Program-made: the position numbers and the translations under genes
Notes under the pieces: model-generated
The model's input: the letters and a program-made list of their open reading frames with translations, nothing else
The model's database searches: none
Told to the model about the DNA's origin: nothing
Shown here: one piece after another, positions 39,116 through 48,306 of the stretch
Layout: every line of letters begins with the position of its first letter
Position numbering within the stretch: position 1 is the first letter of the stretch
Source of the DNA: an uncultured Porphyromonadaceae bacterium
GTDB taxonomy: Bacteria; Bacteroidota; Bacteroidia; Bacteroidales; Muribaculaceae
Direction: 5' to 3'
Assembly (NCBI GenBank): GCA_947178165.1
Contig: CAMWXH010000003.1
Location: 1-64,000 of the forward strand
Length of the DNA stretch: 64,000 nt

Positions 39116-40684
39116 ATGAAAGAGCAGAAATATCCGGTAAGCACATCAGATTTTGAAAGGATAAGGAGAGAGGGCTATTTGTATGTTGATAAAACGGCCT
39201 ACATTCATACGCTTGTCAAATATGGTGTGTTCTATTTCCTTGGTCGTCCGCGGCGTTTTGGCAAAAGCTTGTTACTCTCCACTCTTGAGGCTTATTTCCT
39301 TGGTAAAAGGGATTTATTCAAGGGATTGGCCATTGACAAGCTTGAACCGGAGGAGTGGACTGCATACCCCGTTCTTCATCTCGACATGAGCCGGGAGGCA
39401 TTTATAGATAAGTCAAGCCTTCAAAATTTGCTGGAAGGGCATCTGATTTATTGGGAAAAAGAGTTGGGGATCATCGATATTCAGGCCACGGCCGCCCAAC
39501 GTTTTGTGAACGTGATAAGGGAAACAGCCAACAGGAGCGGCAAGAAGGTGGTGATTTTAATAGATGAATATGACAGCCCACTTTCTGCTTCGATTGATAA
39601 TCCGGAGCTATTGCGCCTCTATAGGGAACAATTGCATGGGTTCTATACGGTATTGAAGTCGTTGGAAACGCATATCCAATTCTGCATGCTTACCGGGGTC
39701 ACCAAATTCGGGAAGGTGTCGGTATTCAGTGGCTTAAATAATCTGAAGGATATTTCACTCAGCGACCGTTATGCAGGGATATGCGGAATAACGGAGGAGG
39801 AATTGCGCTCCTATTTCTCGCGTGGAATAAAAGGGATGGCGAATAAATATGGCTGGAGTGAGGAGGAAACATTGGAGAAGCTGAAATATAATTACGACGG
39901 GTATCACTTCTCCGAGGGGATGACCGATATTTATAATCCCTATAGCCTTCTGAATGCTATGGCTGATAAAAAGATCGGTTCTTTCTGGTGTGCGTCCGGG
40001 TTGCCTACGTTGCTCTCCAAATCGCTTATGGAGAAGGACTACGACGTGGAGAGGCTCAATGGATCAGCGGTATCGGTTTCGATGCTTGAAAACATTTCGG
40101 TATATTCCACGGAACCGGAGGCATTGTTCTATCAGACAGGTTATCTGACAATAAAGGATTATGATCCGGAGACTGAATTATTCACCCTCGGTTATCCTAA
40201 CCGGGAGGTTGAGCGGGGCATCCTTAACGATATCTTGCGTATCTATAGCTCGGGCGATGGGGATGTGAGCGGGATGGTCACGCTTATGCGTGAGAGTCTG
40301 CGCAAGGGTAGGCCGGAAGAGTTTGTCAGGCTTCTCAAATCCTTCCTGTCGGGTATCCCTTCTAAATTGCGTTCCAAGGTTTCGAAATATGAAAATTATT
40401 ACCACACCATTTTTTATTGCATAACCTCCCTGATAGGATTGGACGTGAATGCTGAGTATAACACGTCGGAAGGATTTATTGATATCCTTGTTAAAACTCC
40501 GGATTATATTTATGTAATAGAGCTTAAGGTTAATGGCACAGCCGAGGATGCCATCAGGCAAATAGAACTTAAGAACTATGCAGATCCTTTCTATACCGGT
40601 TCCGGGAAAAACATCTATAAGATAGGGATTGGCTTTTCAAAGAGCACACATAATATAGAGACATATAAGATTTGCAAGGATTAA
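39116..40684 (+). CDS. AAA-ATPase-like / PD-(D/E)XK nuclease domain protein
   Basis: KYPVSTSDFERIRREGYLYVDKTAYIHTLVKYGVFYFLGRPRRFGKSLLLSTLEAYF; C-terminal EGFIDILVKTPDYIYVIELKVNGTAEDAIRQI. Confidence 0.92.
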   Translation: MKEQKYPVSTSDFERIRREGYLYVDKTAYIHTLVKYGVFYFLGRPRRFGKSLLLSTLEAYFLGKRDLFKGLAIDKLEPEEWTAYPVLHLDMSREAFIDKSSLQNLLEGHLIYWEKELGIIDIQATAAQRFVNVIRETANRSGKKVVILIDEYDSPLSASIDNPELLRLYREQLHGFYTVLKSLETHIQFCMLTGVTKFGKVSVFSGLNNLKDISLSDRYAGICGITEEELRSYFSRGIKGMANKYGWSEEETLEKLKYNYDGYHFSEGMTDIYNPYSLLNAMADKKIGSFWCASGLPTLLSKSLMEKDYDVERLNGSAVSVSMLENISVYSTEPEALFYQTGYLTIKDYDPETELFTLGYPNREVERGILNDILRIYSSGDGDVSGMVTLMRESLRKGRPEEFVRLLKSFLSGIPSKLRSKVSKYENYYHTIFYCITSLIGLDVNAEYNTSEGFIDILVKTPDYIYVIELKVNGTAEDAIRQIELKNYADPFYTGSGKNIYKIGIGFSKSTHNIETYKICKD

Positions 40685-40744
40685 ACCGAAACAAGAAGTA
40701 TTTCCCTTATATTGCTACTGCCATAGCGTGTTAATAAAAAGAAA

Positions 40745-40769
40745 GGTGCCTCAATTCATTTGAGGCACC
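40745..40769 (+). terminator. hairpin downstream of the AAA/PDDEXK gene
   Basis: ggtgcctcaa / ttgaggcacc stem. Confidence 0.65.
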
Positions 40770-40909
40770 GGATTTGATACTAATGACCGTTTAAATAAGA
40801 TATTTGTAAGTTATAAGTGAAATGTATATTTATGCTATGAATAGTTGTTCTTTATACTTTTTGCTTTTTATTTTATCAGGTCTCTTTCCGCCTTGATTTC
40901 GCGGGCTAA

Positions 40910-41389
40910 TCACCAGTCGGGAGTGACCTTGAATTTCTGAGTGTAGGTTCCGAGTTCAGCTCCTGCGGGGAGATCCTCGACTGTCGGAACGACTGTGAAC
41001 ATATACTGTACGTTATCGGGAAGGAGAGTGTTGTCGCTCTGGAGAAGGTTGAAGAACATACCCAAAGTGTGAGTTCCCGAAGTGAGCTTGCGAGTGTCGA
41101 AACGACCGTTGAAGGGAGCGAAGATTGCGCGGCTTGAAACGCGTGAATCGATAGCGTATTCAACCTCGGAGATGGCCTTTGTGGAACCGCTGGCAGAGGT
41201 GATGGTGATAGACTCAACTTCGAGCGAATAGTCTTGTGTAGTGTAGATTACGCCATTCACAACAGCCACGTTGTCGAATGTTACGGTAACTGTGCAGTCG
41301 GTTGCGATAGCCTTTTCAGCGTCGTCGCTGCAGGAGGTGAAAACTGAGAGTGAGAGGAGGGTTGCGAGGATTAAAAATAACTTCTTCAT
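40910..41389 (-). CDS. lipoprotein, unknown function
   Basis: MKKLFLILATLLSLSVFTSCSDD lipoprotein signal. Confidence 0.7.
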   Translation of the reverse strand: MKKLFLILATLLSLSVFTSCSDDAEKAIATDCTVTVTFDNVAVVNGVIYTTQDYSLEVESITITSASGSTKAISEVEYAIDSRVSSRAIFAPFNGRFDTRKLTSGTHTLGMFFNLLQSDNTLLPDNVQYMFTVVPTVEDLPAGAELGTYTQKFKVTPDW

Positions 41390-41671
41390 AGCTTCGATAT
41401 TTTAAATGTTTTTGTTTGCGATTTTGACTCATAAACACTGAAAACGAAAAATTAGTTTTGGAAAAAATAAGGAAATTTTCACGAAATTTAAGATTTAACA
41501 AAACTGAAAAATTAAAACGAGTTTTTGGATAAAATCGTTGCACTTCCGAAAAAGTTCTGAAAAAATGAAAAATTTTTTAAGGGTAATTTTTTAGATAAAA
41601 ATTATGGGTACTCCTTAAGCCCGGGTGTATTTATATGCAATAAAAATTTGTATGCAATAAAAAAATTGATA

Positions 41672-42472
41672 TTATCGGCAGAGTTGCCAGAAAGCCACGG
41701 CAGAGGCGGCGGCCACGTTAAGAGAATCGACGTTATGAGCCATGGGTATCTTCACGGTGAAATCGCAATCGGCAATGACGCGCGCAGGGAGGCCGTCGCC
41801 CTCAGTGCCGAGCAGAATGGCAAGGCGCGGTTCGAGAGGAAGCGCCGGGTCGTCGAGTGAGATGGAATCATCAGTGAGAGCCATGGCAATAGATTTGAAC
41901 CCCTGTTCGCGCAGTTCCTTCACAGGATCGGTGCTCCACGTCCATGGCACTTGAAAGACAGTGCCCATCGATACGCGTACGGAGCGGCGGTTGAGTGGGT
42001 CGCAGGAATCGGCGGAGACCACCACGGCATCCACGCCTAACGCCGCGGCGGAGCGGAAGATAGCTCCGATATTTGTTGTATCGGTTACTCCATATATTAC
42101 GCCAATCCTGCGGGCTCCGTGGCACAGGCTTCCGAGAGAGGGGAGTTCCTTGCGGCGCATTGCGCACAGCACGCCACGCGTGAGCTTATAACCGGTGATG
42201 AGGGCGAGCAATTCGCGGGAGGCGGTATAGACCGGCATCTCCGGGCATCGAGATATAATGTCGCGGGCGTCTCCCTCGATATGTTTGCGTTCACACATCA
42301 GGGCTATAGGTTCGTATCCGGCATCGAGGGCGATTCGGATCACCTTCGGGCTCTCGGCAATGAAGGTGGGTTCGCCGGTCTCAAAGCCAAGACGCAACTG
42401 AGTTTCGGTGAGCGATGTGAAGGGGATTGCGCCCGGATGGGAGAGGGAATCTATCTCTATGATTTGTGACAT
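41672..42472 (-). CDS. SpoU/TrmH family RNA methyltransferase
   Basis: GVTDTTNIGAIFRSAAALGVDAVVVSADSCDPLNRRSVRVSMGTVFQVPW; AILLGTEGDGLP...KIPMAHNVDSLNVAAASAVAFW. Confidence 0.93.
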   Translation of the reverse strand: MSQIIEIDSLSHPGAIPFTSLTETQLRLGFETGEPTFIAESPKVIRIALDAGYEPIALMCERKHIEGDARDIISRCPEMPVYTASRELLALITGYKLTRGVLCAMRRKELPSLGSLCHGARRIGVIYGVTDTTNIGAIFRSAAALGVDAVVVSADSCDPLNRRSVRVSMGTVFQVPWTWSTDPVKELREQGFKSIAMALTDDSISLDDPALPLEPRLAILLGTEGDGLPARVIADCDFTVKIPMAHNVDSLNVAAASAVAFWQLCR

Positions 42473-42537
42473 AATGCAAAGTTACAAATTTTTCGCCGAA
42501 ATGCTCTTTTATGATAGCTTTTTTGAAATCCTGCCGT

Positions 42538-43221
42538 TTACCCCTGAATCAGCTTCCCGTTTTTGACAGTGAGGGTGTGAGCACCGGCAAGGTTCTCATG
42601 GAGCAAAGAGGCGTCGATTTCGTGGACGCGGAGGGCGGCCGAAGTGGGGTAACGGTTAAAGAAGGGGTTATCGTGAAGGAAAAGCTCGACGCGTGCAATC
42701 TCCGGTGCGGAAGAGACCTGCCGGTAATAGTCGATAATTTTCGGCACCACGCGCGGGAGGACTTTGACCCCTTTTTTGCCGTTTAAGAATAAGATGGAAG
42801 CAATCACGTGCCATTGACGTTTCCCCTCCACGGTGCGTGTGCGTTCTTCCGGTGTGGACCTGCGGCTGATGGTTATGTTGCGGCCGTAGGTACGGTTAAT
42901 GCTGCGCATCATGGCCTTGAAAAGCTCACCGTGAGGTGCGGTGTCGTTCAATTCGTTATACATAATGAAATAATGGATCATCTCGTGGATAATCACATCT
43001 TCAAGGTCGCGCTCCGGGATGTCATGTCGCAGGCTGACACGCAGTTCGAAATCGTGATGCTGGCGACGGCCGTCGGGGAGGGTGCGCACCTTTGCCACGC
43101 ACATTCCAAGGAATGTGACGGCATCCGACATCCTTACCGGAAGTTTGGGGAGTTTGCCCCCGAACATCAGCCGGTTGAATTCATCGAATTTCTGTTCTAC
43201 GTATCTGATAGTGGCTTTCAT
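42538..43221 (-). CDS. SprT-like zinc-dependent protein
   Basis: FDEFNRLMFGGKLPKLPVRMSDA; LEDVIIHEMIHYFIMYN (HExxH). Confidence 0.88.
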   Translation of the reverse strand: MKATIRYVEQKFDEFNRLMFGGKLPKLPVRMSDAVTFLGMCVAKVRTLPDGRRQHHDFELRVSLRHDIPERDLEDVIIHEMIHYFIMYNELNDTAPHGELFKAMMRSINRTYGRNITISRRSTPEERTRTVEGKRQWHVIASILFLNGKKGVKVLPRVVPKIIDYYRQVSSAPEIARVELFLHDNPFFNRYPTSAALRVHEIDASLLHENLAGAHTLTVKNGKLIQG

Positions 43222-43274
43222 ATTATATAGCTTCTCTTTATTCCAAGTTGCTTGTCATTCTTCCAGGGCATATC

Positions 43275-43311
43275 TTTCATGCGGCCTCCTTGTTTTTCAT
43301 GCGGCCTCCTT
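43275..43311. repeat. short tandem duplication (tttcatgcggcctcctt, period 20 bp)
   Basis: Two copies read directly in the intergenic region. Confidence 0.7.
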
Positions 43312-43451
43312 TGCAAGTCCTCGGTGGGGAGGCCTAAAACAATGAACCCATAACAATGCCCGGGCGTTGTAATTTATGAAGGCAACCCCATTGCCGGGGC
43401 GAAGTTTTGCGTATAAGCATAACGGCAAATTAAAACATAAATTATTAAGAT

Positions 43452-43730
43452 ATGATCAGATTAAATGTATCAATGATTGCCGAGACAAGCGAAAATGCGG
43501 AGAAGCTTGTGGAGGCTGCAACTGAATTGGTTGCTTTTTCGCTGCGTGACAAAGGATGCATAAGCTACGACCTTTACCAGTCGAAAACGAATGATGACCG
43601 CTATATGATTATCGAAACCTGGGAGAGCCGTGAGGACCTGAAGGCTCATTCGGAGACAGAGCATTTCAAGCGTCTCGTTCCTGAACTCGAGAAATATTCT
43701 AACCTCACGATGGAAGAGTTCGAGTTTTAA
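43452..43730 (+). CDS. antibiotic biosynthesis monooxygenase (ABM) domain protein
   Basis: LRDKGCISYDLYQSKTNDDRYMIIETWESREDLKAHSETEHFKRLVPEL. Confidence 0.88.
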   Translation: MIRLNVSMIAETSENAEKLVEAATELVAFSLRDKGCISYDLYQSKTNDDRYMIIETWESREDLKAHSETEHFKRLVPELEKYSNLTMEEFEF

Positions 43731-43863
43731 CGCACCTCGTTAATTGAGAAAAATCAAAGGAAAGGCGTGAATCAGGGTAAAATGGTTCATGCCTTTTATT
43801 ATGGACTCATTTTATATTTAGTAAGTTCGGTTAATTTAATTATCTTTACGGATAAAAAAGGAT

Positions 43864-44316
43864 ATGAGAATAGTGATCCAGAGAGTGTCGGAGGCGCGGG
43901 TAAGCGTTGGGGGTGACATAAAGGGGGAGATTGGAAAGGGCTTGCTTGTTTTGGTCGGCGTGGAGACCGGCGACACGGAAGCGGATGCCGAGTGGCTTGC
44001 ACAGAAAACAGCCGGGCTGCGCATTTTCAATGACCCGGAGGGGGTGATGAATCTCTCTGTGGAGCAGGTGGGCGGCGACGTGCTTGCAGTGAGCCAGTTC
44101 ACGCTTACTGCTTCAACTCGCAAAGGGAACCGCCCGAGTTACATACGGGCGGCCGGACACGATTTAGCTGTGCCCCTATATGAATCCTATTGCCGGAAAG
44201 TGGAGGAGAAATTAGGAGGGGAAGTGAAACGTGGAGTATTCGGAGCCGATATGAAAGTGTCGCTTATTAATGACGGGCCGGTCACCATAATCATCGATTC
44301 ACGATTAAGAGAGTAA
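43864..44316 (+). CDS. dtd: D-aminoacyl-tRNA deacylase
   Basis: MRIVIQRVSEARVSVGG...LLVLVGVETGDTEADAEWLAQKTAGLRIFNDPEGVMNLSV...LAVSQFTLTASTRKGNRPSY. Confidence 0.96.
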   Translation: MRIVIQRVSEARVSVGGDIKGEIGKGLLVLVGVETGDTEADAEWLAQKTAGLRIFNDPEGVMNLSVEQVGGDVLAVSQFTLTASTRKGNRPSYIRAAGHDLAVPLYESYCRKVEEKLGGEVKRGVFGADMKVSLINDGPVTIIIDSRLRE

Positions 44317-44383
44317 GGTAAACATATACCTCTGATTGTTTGTTAGAGCGTTATAAAGTATATTATAACATCAAAATAAAGGT

Positions 44384-45505
44384 ATGAAAAAGGTGATTTT
44401 TATGGCAGTGCTGGCTCTGATATTGGCCTCCTGCTCCAAAGATGAAGGGAAAGTGACCATCAGGCTCCCGAAGGATTTCAAGGAGAAAACATTGGTGGTT
44501 AATCATCTTACAATCGATAATATCTTCACTGCCAAACAACAGGAAGACCTTAAGATGGTGTATGACACGCTTGAGGTAAAGGATGGTGTGGCAGTGTTGA
44601 AACTGGATCCGGCGGGCCCGGCTCAATACACCATCGAACCTCCGGTGATGACTACAATGCAGCCGCAGTTTTACGCATCCCCGGGCGATAAGCTTGAAGT
44701 GACCATAAGCAAATTCGAACCATTAGACTATAAGGTGACAGGGTCGGAGCTGATGGACGACCTTACTGAACTTGCCTCTGTTACCACTCCTATCCAGCAG
44801 GAATATATGGTCTTTGTAAGCAGCCGTGACAGTGTGCCTGAGGCGGAGGCGAAAGCGATTATGGACCGTTACGACGCGGCCGTGAAGAAATTCGTGGCAG
44901 ATCATCCGAAAAGTCCGGCGGTGCCTTTTGCTATTCTCGACCTGAGCGGCGATGATTTCAAGAAGGTATATGACAACATGACGCCCGAAGCAAAGAGTTC
45001 AATACTTATGCCTTACGCTGAGCTATACAACAAGCAGGTGGAGGAGATGCAGAGCGCCAGAAATGAGGAAGAAGCTCGCAAGGCAGAGGTGGCATCCGGA
45101 ACCATCACGGCTCCCAACTTCACTCTTCCTGATCTGGCCGGAAAGAAGGTGAGCTTGTCAGACTTCCGAGGGAAATGGGTCGTGCTCGATTTCTGGGGAA
45201 GCTGGTGCGGATGGTGCGTCAAAGGCTTTCCGGCCTTGAGGGAGGCTTACGAGAAGTATGGCGACAAGATAGTGGTCATAGGAATTGACTGCAACGAATC
45301 GGAAGCTGACTGGCGCGCCGGTGTCAAACAGCATCAGATACCCTGGCTGAACCTTTACAACGGACACGACAAGAAGCTCTACACAGATTATAACATAGAA
45401 GGATTCCCCACGAAAGCGATCATCAATCCGGAAGGGAAGCTCGTTGACCTGACCACCGGCGAGGATCCAACCTTCTATGACCGGCTCGCAAAATTTGTAG
45501 AATGA
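44384..45505 (+). CDS. TlpA-like thioredoxin-fold lipoprotein
   Basis: LALILASCSKD lipobox; APNFTLPDLAGKKVSLSDFRGKWVVLDFWGSWCGWCVKGFPALRE (WCGWC). Confidence 0.92.
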   Translation: MKKVIFMAVLALILASCSKDEGKVTIRLPKDFKEKTLVVNHLTIDNIFTAKQQEDLKMVYDTLEVKDGVAVLKLDPAGPAQYTIEPPVMTTMQPQFYASPGDKLEVTISKFEPLDYKVTGSELMDDLTELASVTTPIQQEYMVFVSSRDSVPEAEAKAIMDRYDAAVKKFVADHPKSPAVPFAILDLSGDDFKKVYDNMTPEAKSSILMPYAELYNKQVEEMQSARNEEEARKAEVASGTITAPNFTLPDLAGKKVSLSDFRGKWVVLDFWGSWCGWCVKGFPALREAYEKYGDKIVVIGIDCNESEADWRAGVKQHQIPWLNLYNGHDKKLYTDYNIEGFPTKAIINPEGKLVDLTTGEDPTFYDRLAKFVE

Positions 45506-45514
45506 TTGTAACAT

Positions 45515-45540
45515 GTAGGGACGTATCACGGTACGTCCCT
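45515..45540. repeat. REP-like palindrome, copy B (gtagggacgtatcacggtacgtccct); may act as terminator
   Basis: Related to 30129-30155 in inverse orientation. Confidence 0.6.
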
Positions 45541-45563
45541 TATTTTCTTTGTTTTATTTTTAC

Positions 45564-46070
45564 ATGATGGGAGAAATCAGGAAAGTTGATCCGGCAAGGG
45601 ATGCAAGGGAGATAGCGGAGATTTACCGATGGTATGTGGAGAACACCACTGCCACTTTTGAGCTTGTCCCATTGTCGGAAGAGGAGATGTTGCTAAGAAT
45701 TGAGGATATTGCTTCCGGCTTCCCATATTATGTATGGGAGGAGGGAGGCAATATCCTCGGCTATTGCTATGCCCACAGATGGAAAAGCTTCCCGGCTTAC
45801 GACATCACATTGGAAACCACCATCTACCTGAGGCCCGAAGCAAAAGGGCGGGGCATTGGCCGCTTGCTGATGGAGCGATTGATTGCTGAATGCCGCGCGG
45901 CGGGTTACATCTCATTGATAGCCTGCATCACGGCGGAGAATACTGAATCGTGCCGATTCCACGAATCGCTCGGCTTCCTGCATGTCTCCCGCTTCCGCAA
46001 TGTTGGCAAGAAATTCGGACGGCTATTAGATGTAGCGGATTATCAGAAGGTTATCTTACAATCGCTTTGA
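45564..46070 (+). CDS. GNAT-family N-acetyltransferase (phosphinothricin acetyltransferase-like)
   Basis: REIAEIYRWYVENTTATFELVPLSEEEM; TLETTIYLRPEAKGRGIGRLLMERLIAECRAAGYISLIACITAENTESCRFHESLGF. Confidence 0.92.
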   Translation: MMGEIRKVDPARDAREIAEIYRWYVENTTATFELVPLSEEEMLLRIEDIASGFPYYVWEEGGNILGYCYAHRWKSFPAYDITLETTIYLRPEAKGRGIGRLLMERLIAECRAAGYISLIACITAENTESCRFHESLGFLHVSRFRNVGKKFGRLLDVADYQKVILQSL

Positions 46071-48138
46071 CAGATTGTGCGCCGCGTCTCACGATATAGA
46101 TTCCGGGCGCCACGCGGTTACTCATCATCCGTTTGCCCTCTATATTGTAAATCCGGGCATCGGACGGAGCGATTATTTCTCCATTTTCTACCCTTATTTC
46201 AAGTGGGTTCGCGGAGTTTATGTCGTTTACCGATGAGACGTGAGCCACATAGAATGCCGGGGTGACAGTTTGAGTTTGGCGGTTGCCCTGACTGTCGGTC
46301 ATTGTCAGCTTTACACCATACCATCCTGTTGCGCTCTCCGTAGCCACCTGTGATAATGAAGCCTCATAATATTCCCCGTAGCCGGGCATATAGCGTTTCT
46401 CGGCAATGTGCTCATAATCCAAAGTCTGGAAATCTTCAGATCCGTATGGAGCATATTCCACAGTCAGCTCCTTGGGGGCGACACATTCAAATATGCTTGG
46501 ATAATCTTCATTCGTACTCCATTCACCTCCCATGAATATCAATTTGCCATCTGAAGGATTATCAAAACGTTCTGTAACGTGGCCATCCTTGTCGCGGAAT
46601 TGCAGTGCAGTGAGAGTGGGCCATGTAAAGTCGTCGCTCTCTCCAAATTGCATCAGGCAATGAGTATTGCTCTGCAGGCCATCTACAGTGAGGTTACCGC
46701 TTTCAATTTCATATTCCCACATCCCTTTTTCGTATGCTACTCCCGGTTGCCAATCCTCGGTATAGAAGAAATCTCGCTGGTTGAAATAATCTCTCCATAC
46801 CTCTTCGCCATTCAGGCGTATGGAGAATTTCTGGTTGAGATAGTCGAGGGTTCTCAATTCCCCGCAACGCCCGATATACCCGAATCCGAAGTTAACGGCC
46901 GGACGCGAGAAGAGCACGAACGGAGTTGTCGAACCAAACACGGGGTTTTCATTCTCGGCCAAAGCGATGAAGGGATTTTGGCCGGGTCGCTTCTTATTGT
47001 CCGAAGCGAAATTGTAATTAGTATAGAAACTGTCGAAGGAATTATTTTGCCGGAAAGTCTGGAATTGAAATCCTCCCGACTCGGTGAACTCTAAAGCCGG
47101 AGGAGTTATGCCAAATTGCCTGCCCATGGAGGGGTCAATTTCAGTGAATATCTCTAATCCCGGTTTTAGGGTAAGGGGACAATATACATCTTTATCGGGA
47201 CCACAATAATATACTTGGTCATATAATTTTTCCGAGGGAGTATCCGTGACCGCTTCGACCCATAGGAATTGTTTTGTGCCTATGAATCCGTAATAATCGT
47301 AATAGCCTCTCTTAATAGGTTCTTTCCCTCCTGTTATCGCCGTCCAGTCGGCAGGTTGATTCAAGGTGTAGTGTTTAAAGTTATCCTTATCATTGATTAT
47401 CTTCTGGGTGGAAGTGCCTATGGCAGGCATATTGATATAATACTGAGCGCCATTCTCAACTACGGTGATTACTTGGCTCATAAAGAATTTAGAGGCATCG
47501 TTTATCCAGATCATCTGTTTCTCCCATGCAGAGGAATAGTCTGTAGCGTCTTCCTTCCGAATATTATAGAAAAGAGTGGCCAGCGGTGAAAAGTTAGGGG
47601 TATGGAATATGTGTATTGCCATTTCTATATCTCTTCGCCCTATGGGGGTGCCTGTCATGGGACTCTCTCCATCAGGCATCACCGCATCCCATTCTATATG
47701 GTTGACGAACGCATCAGCCGCATTTACTTCAATTTCGGTGTCTCCCTCAATTTTCACTCCCTCCTTGGCAACAAACAAGTATCCTTCCGGTGACTCAAAA
47801 GAGAAGAAGAAGTCATATTCACCCGCCGGCATTTCCCATGGCATCACCACAAAATCATCAAAAGCCAAGTAGGAATATGGCGTGCTTCCATCTGAGGAGA
47901 CCGCTTCCTGCCCGGGAGTGGGTTTGATTCCTTTGGCTTGATCATAGATAAAGACCGGAGTGACGGTGAAGAGCTGTTCATCTGAGCGTGTGCGTGATGA
48001 TTCGCCGCTCGTTCCCTCGGGTTCACCCCTTAAATACTCCTTGTTGCCATCCTGGTCCATCTTAATTATGAAATGGGAGGCATTTGCCGTTGCGCACAAC
48101 CCGATGACGGTTAGCGTGGTCAGTAATAGTTTTTTCAT
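46051..48138 (-). CDS. secreted protein with T9SS-like C-terminal sorting domain
   Basis: Signal MKKLLLTTLTVIGLCATANA (start 48138); C-terminal SDARIYNIEGKRMMSNRVAPGIYIVRRGAQSVKAIVR. Confidence 0.75.
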   Translation of the reverse strand: MKKLLLTTLTVIGLCATANASHFIIKMDQDGNKEYLRGEPEGTSGESSRTRSDEQLFTVTPVFIYDQAKGIKPTPGQEAVSSDGSTPYSYLAFDDFVVMPWEMPAGEYDFFFSFESPEGYLFVAKEGVKIEGDTEIEVNAADAFVNHIEWDAVMPDGESPMTGTPIGRRDIEMAIHIFHTPNFSPLATLFYNIRKEDATDYSSAWEKQMIWINDASKFFMSQVITVVENGAQYYINMPAIGTSTQKIINDKDNFKHYTLNQPADWTAITGGKEPIKRGYYDYYGFIGTKQFLWVEAVTDTPSEKLYDQVYYCGPDKDVYCPLTLKPGLEIFTEIDPSMGRQFGITPPALEFTESGGFQFQTFRQNNSFDSFYTNYNFASDNKKRPGQNPFIALAENENPVFGSTTPFVLFSRPAVNFGFGYIGRCGELRTLDYLNQKFSIRLNGEEVWRDYFNQRDFFYTEDWQPGVAYEKGMWEYEIESGNLTVDGLQSNTHCLMQFGESDDFTWPTLTALQFRDKDGHVTERFDNPSDGKLIFMGGEWSTNEDYPSIFECVAPKELTVEYAPYGSEDFQTLDYEHIAEKRYMPGYGEYYEASLSQVATESATGWYGVKLTMTDSQGNRQTQTVTPAFYVAHVSSVNDINSANPLEIRVENGEIIAPSDARIYNIEGKRMMSNRVAPGIYIVRRGAQSVKAIVR

Positions 48139-48268
48139 TATGCAAATAGGTTTGGTTTCCGGCAAAATTATACATAATGCAGGTTGTTGAAGCTAAAAAT
48201 GTCATAGACAAAACTTGGACAAATCCACTTTTGGCACTGATTTTTAAAGGATAAACCTCACTTTTTTG

Positions 48269-48276
48269 TAATTTTG
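48269..48276 (+). promoter_or_regulatory. -7-like element TAATTTTG
   Basis: Matches TAnnTTTG; supports ATG 48307 rather than the 48274 start in the ORF track. No -33 element at the usual spacing. Confidence 0.35.
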
Positions 48277-48306
48277 TCTCGGATGCTGTCTAATTCATTT
48301 TCCTAT

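Noticed and set aside
41390-41670. AT-rich region upstream of the 40910-41389 lipoprotein as an RNA gene
   Set aside because: Only A/T homopolymer tracts; no convincing conserved structure or motif.
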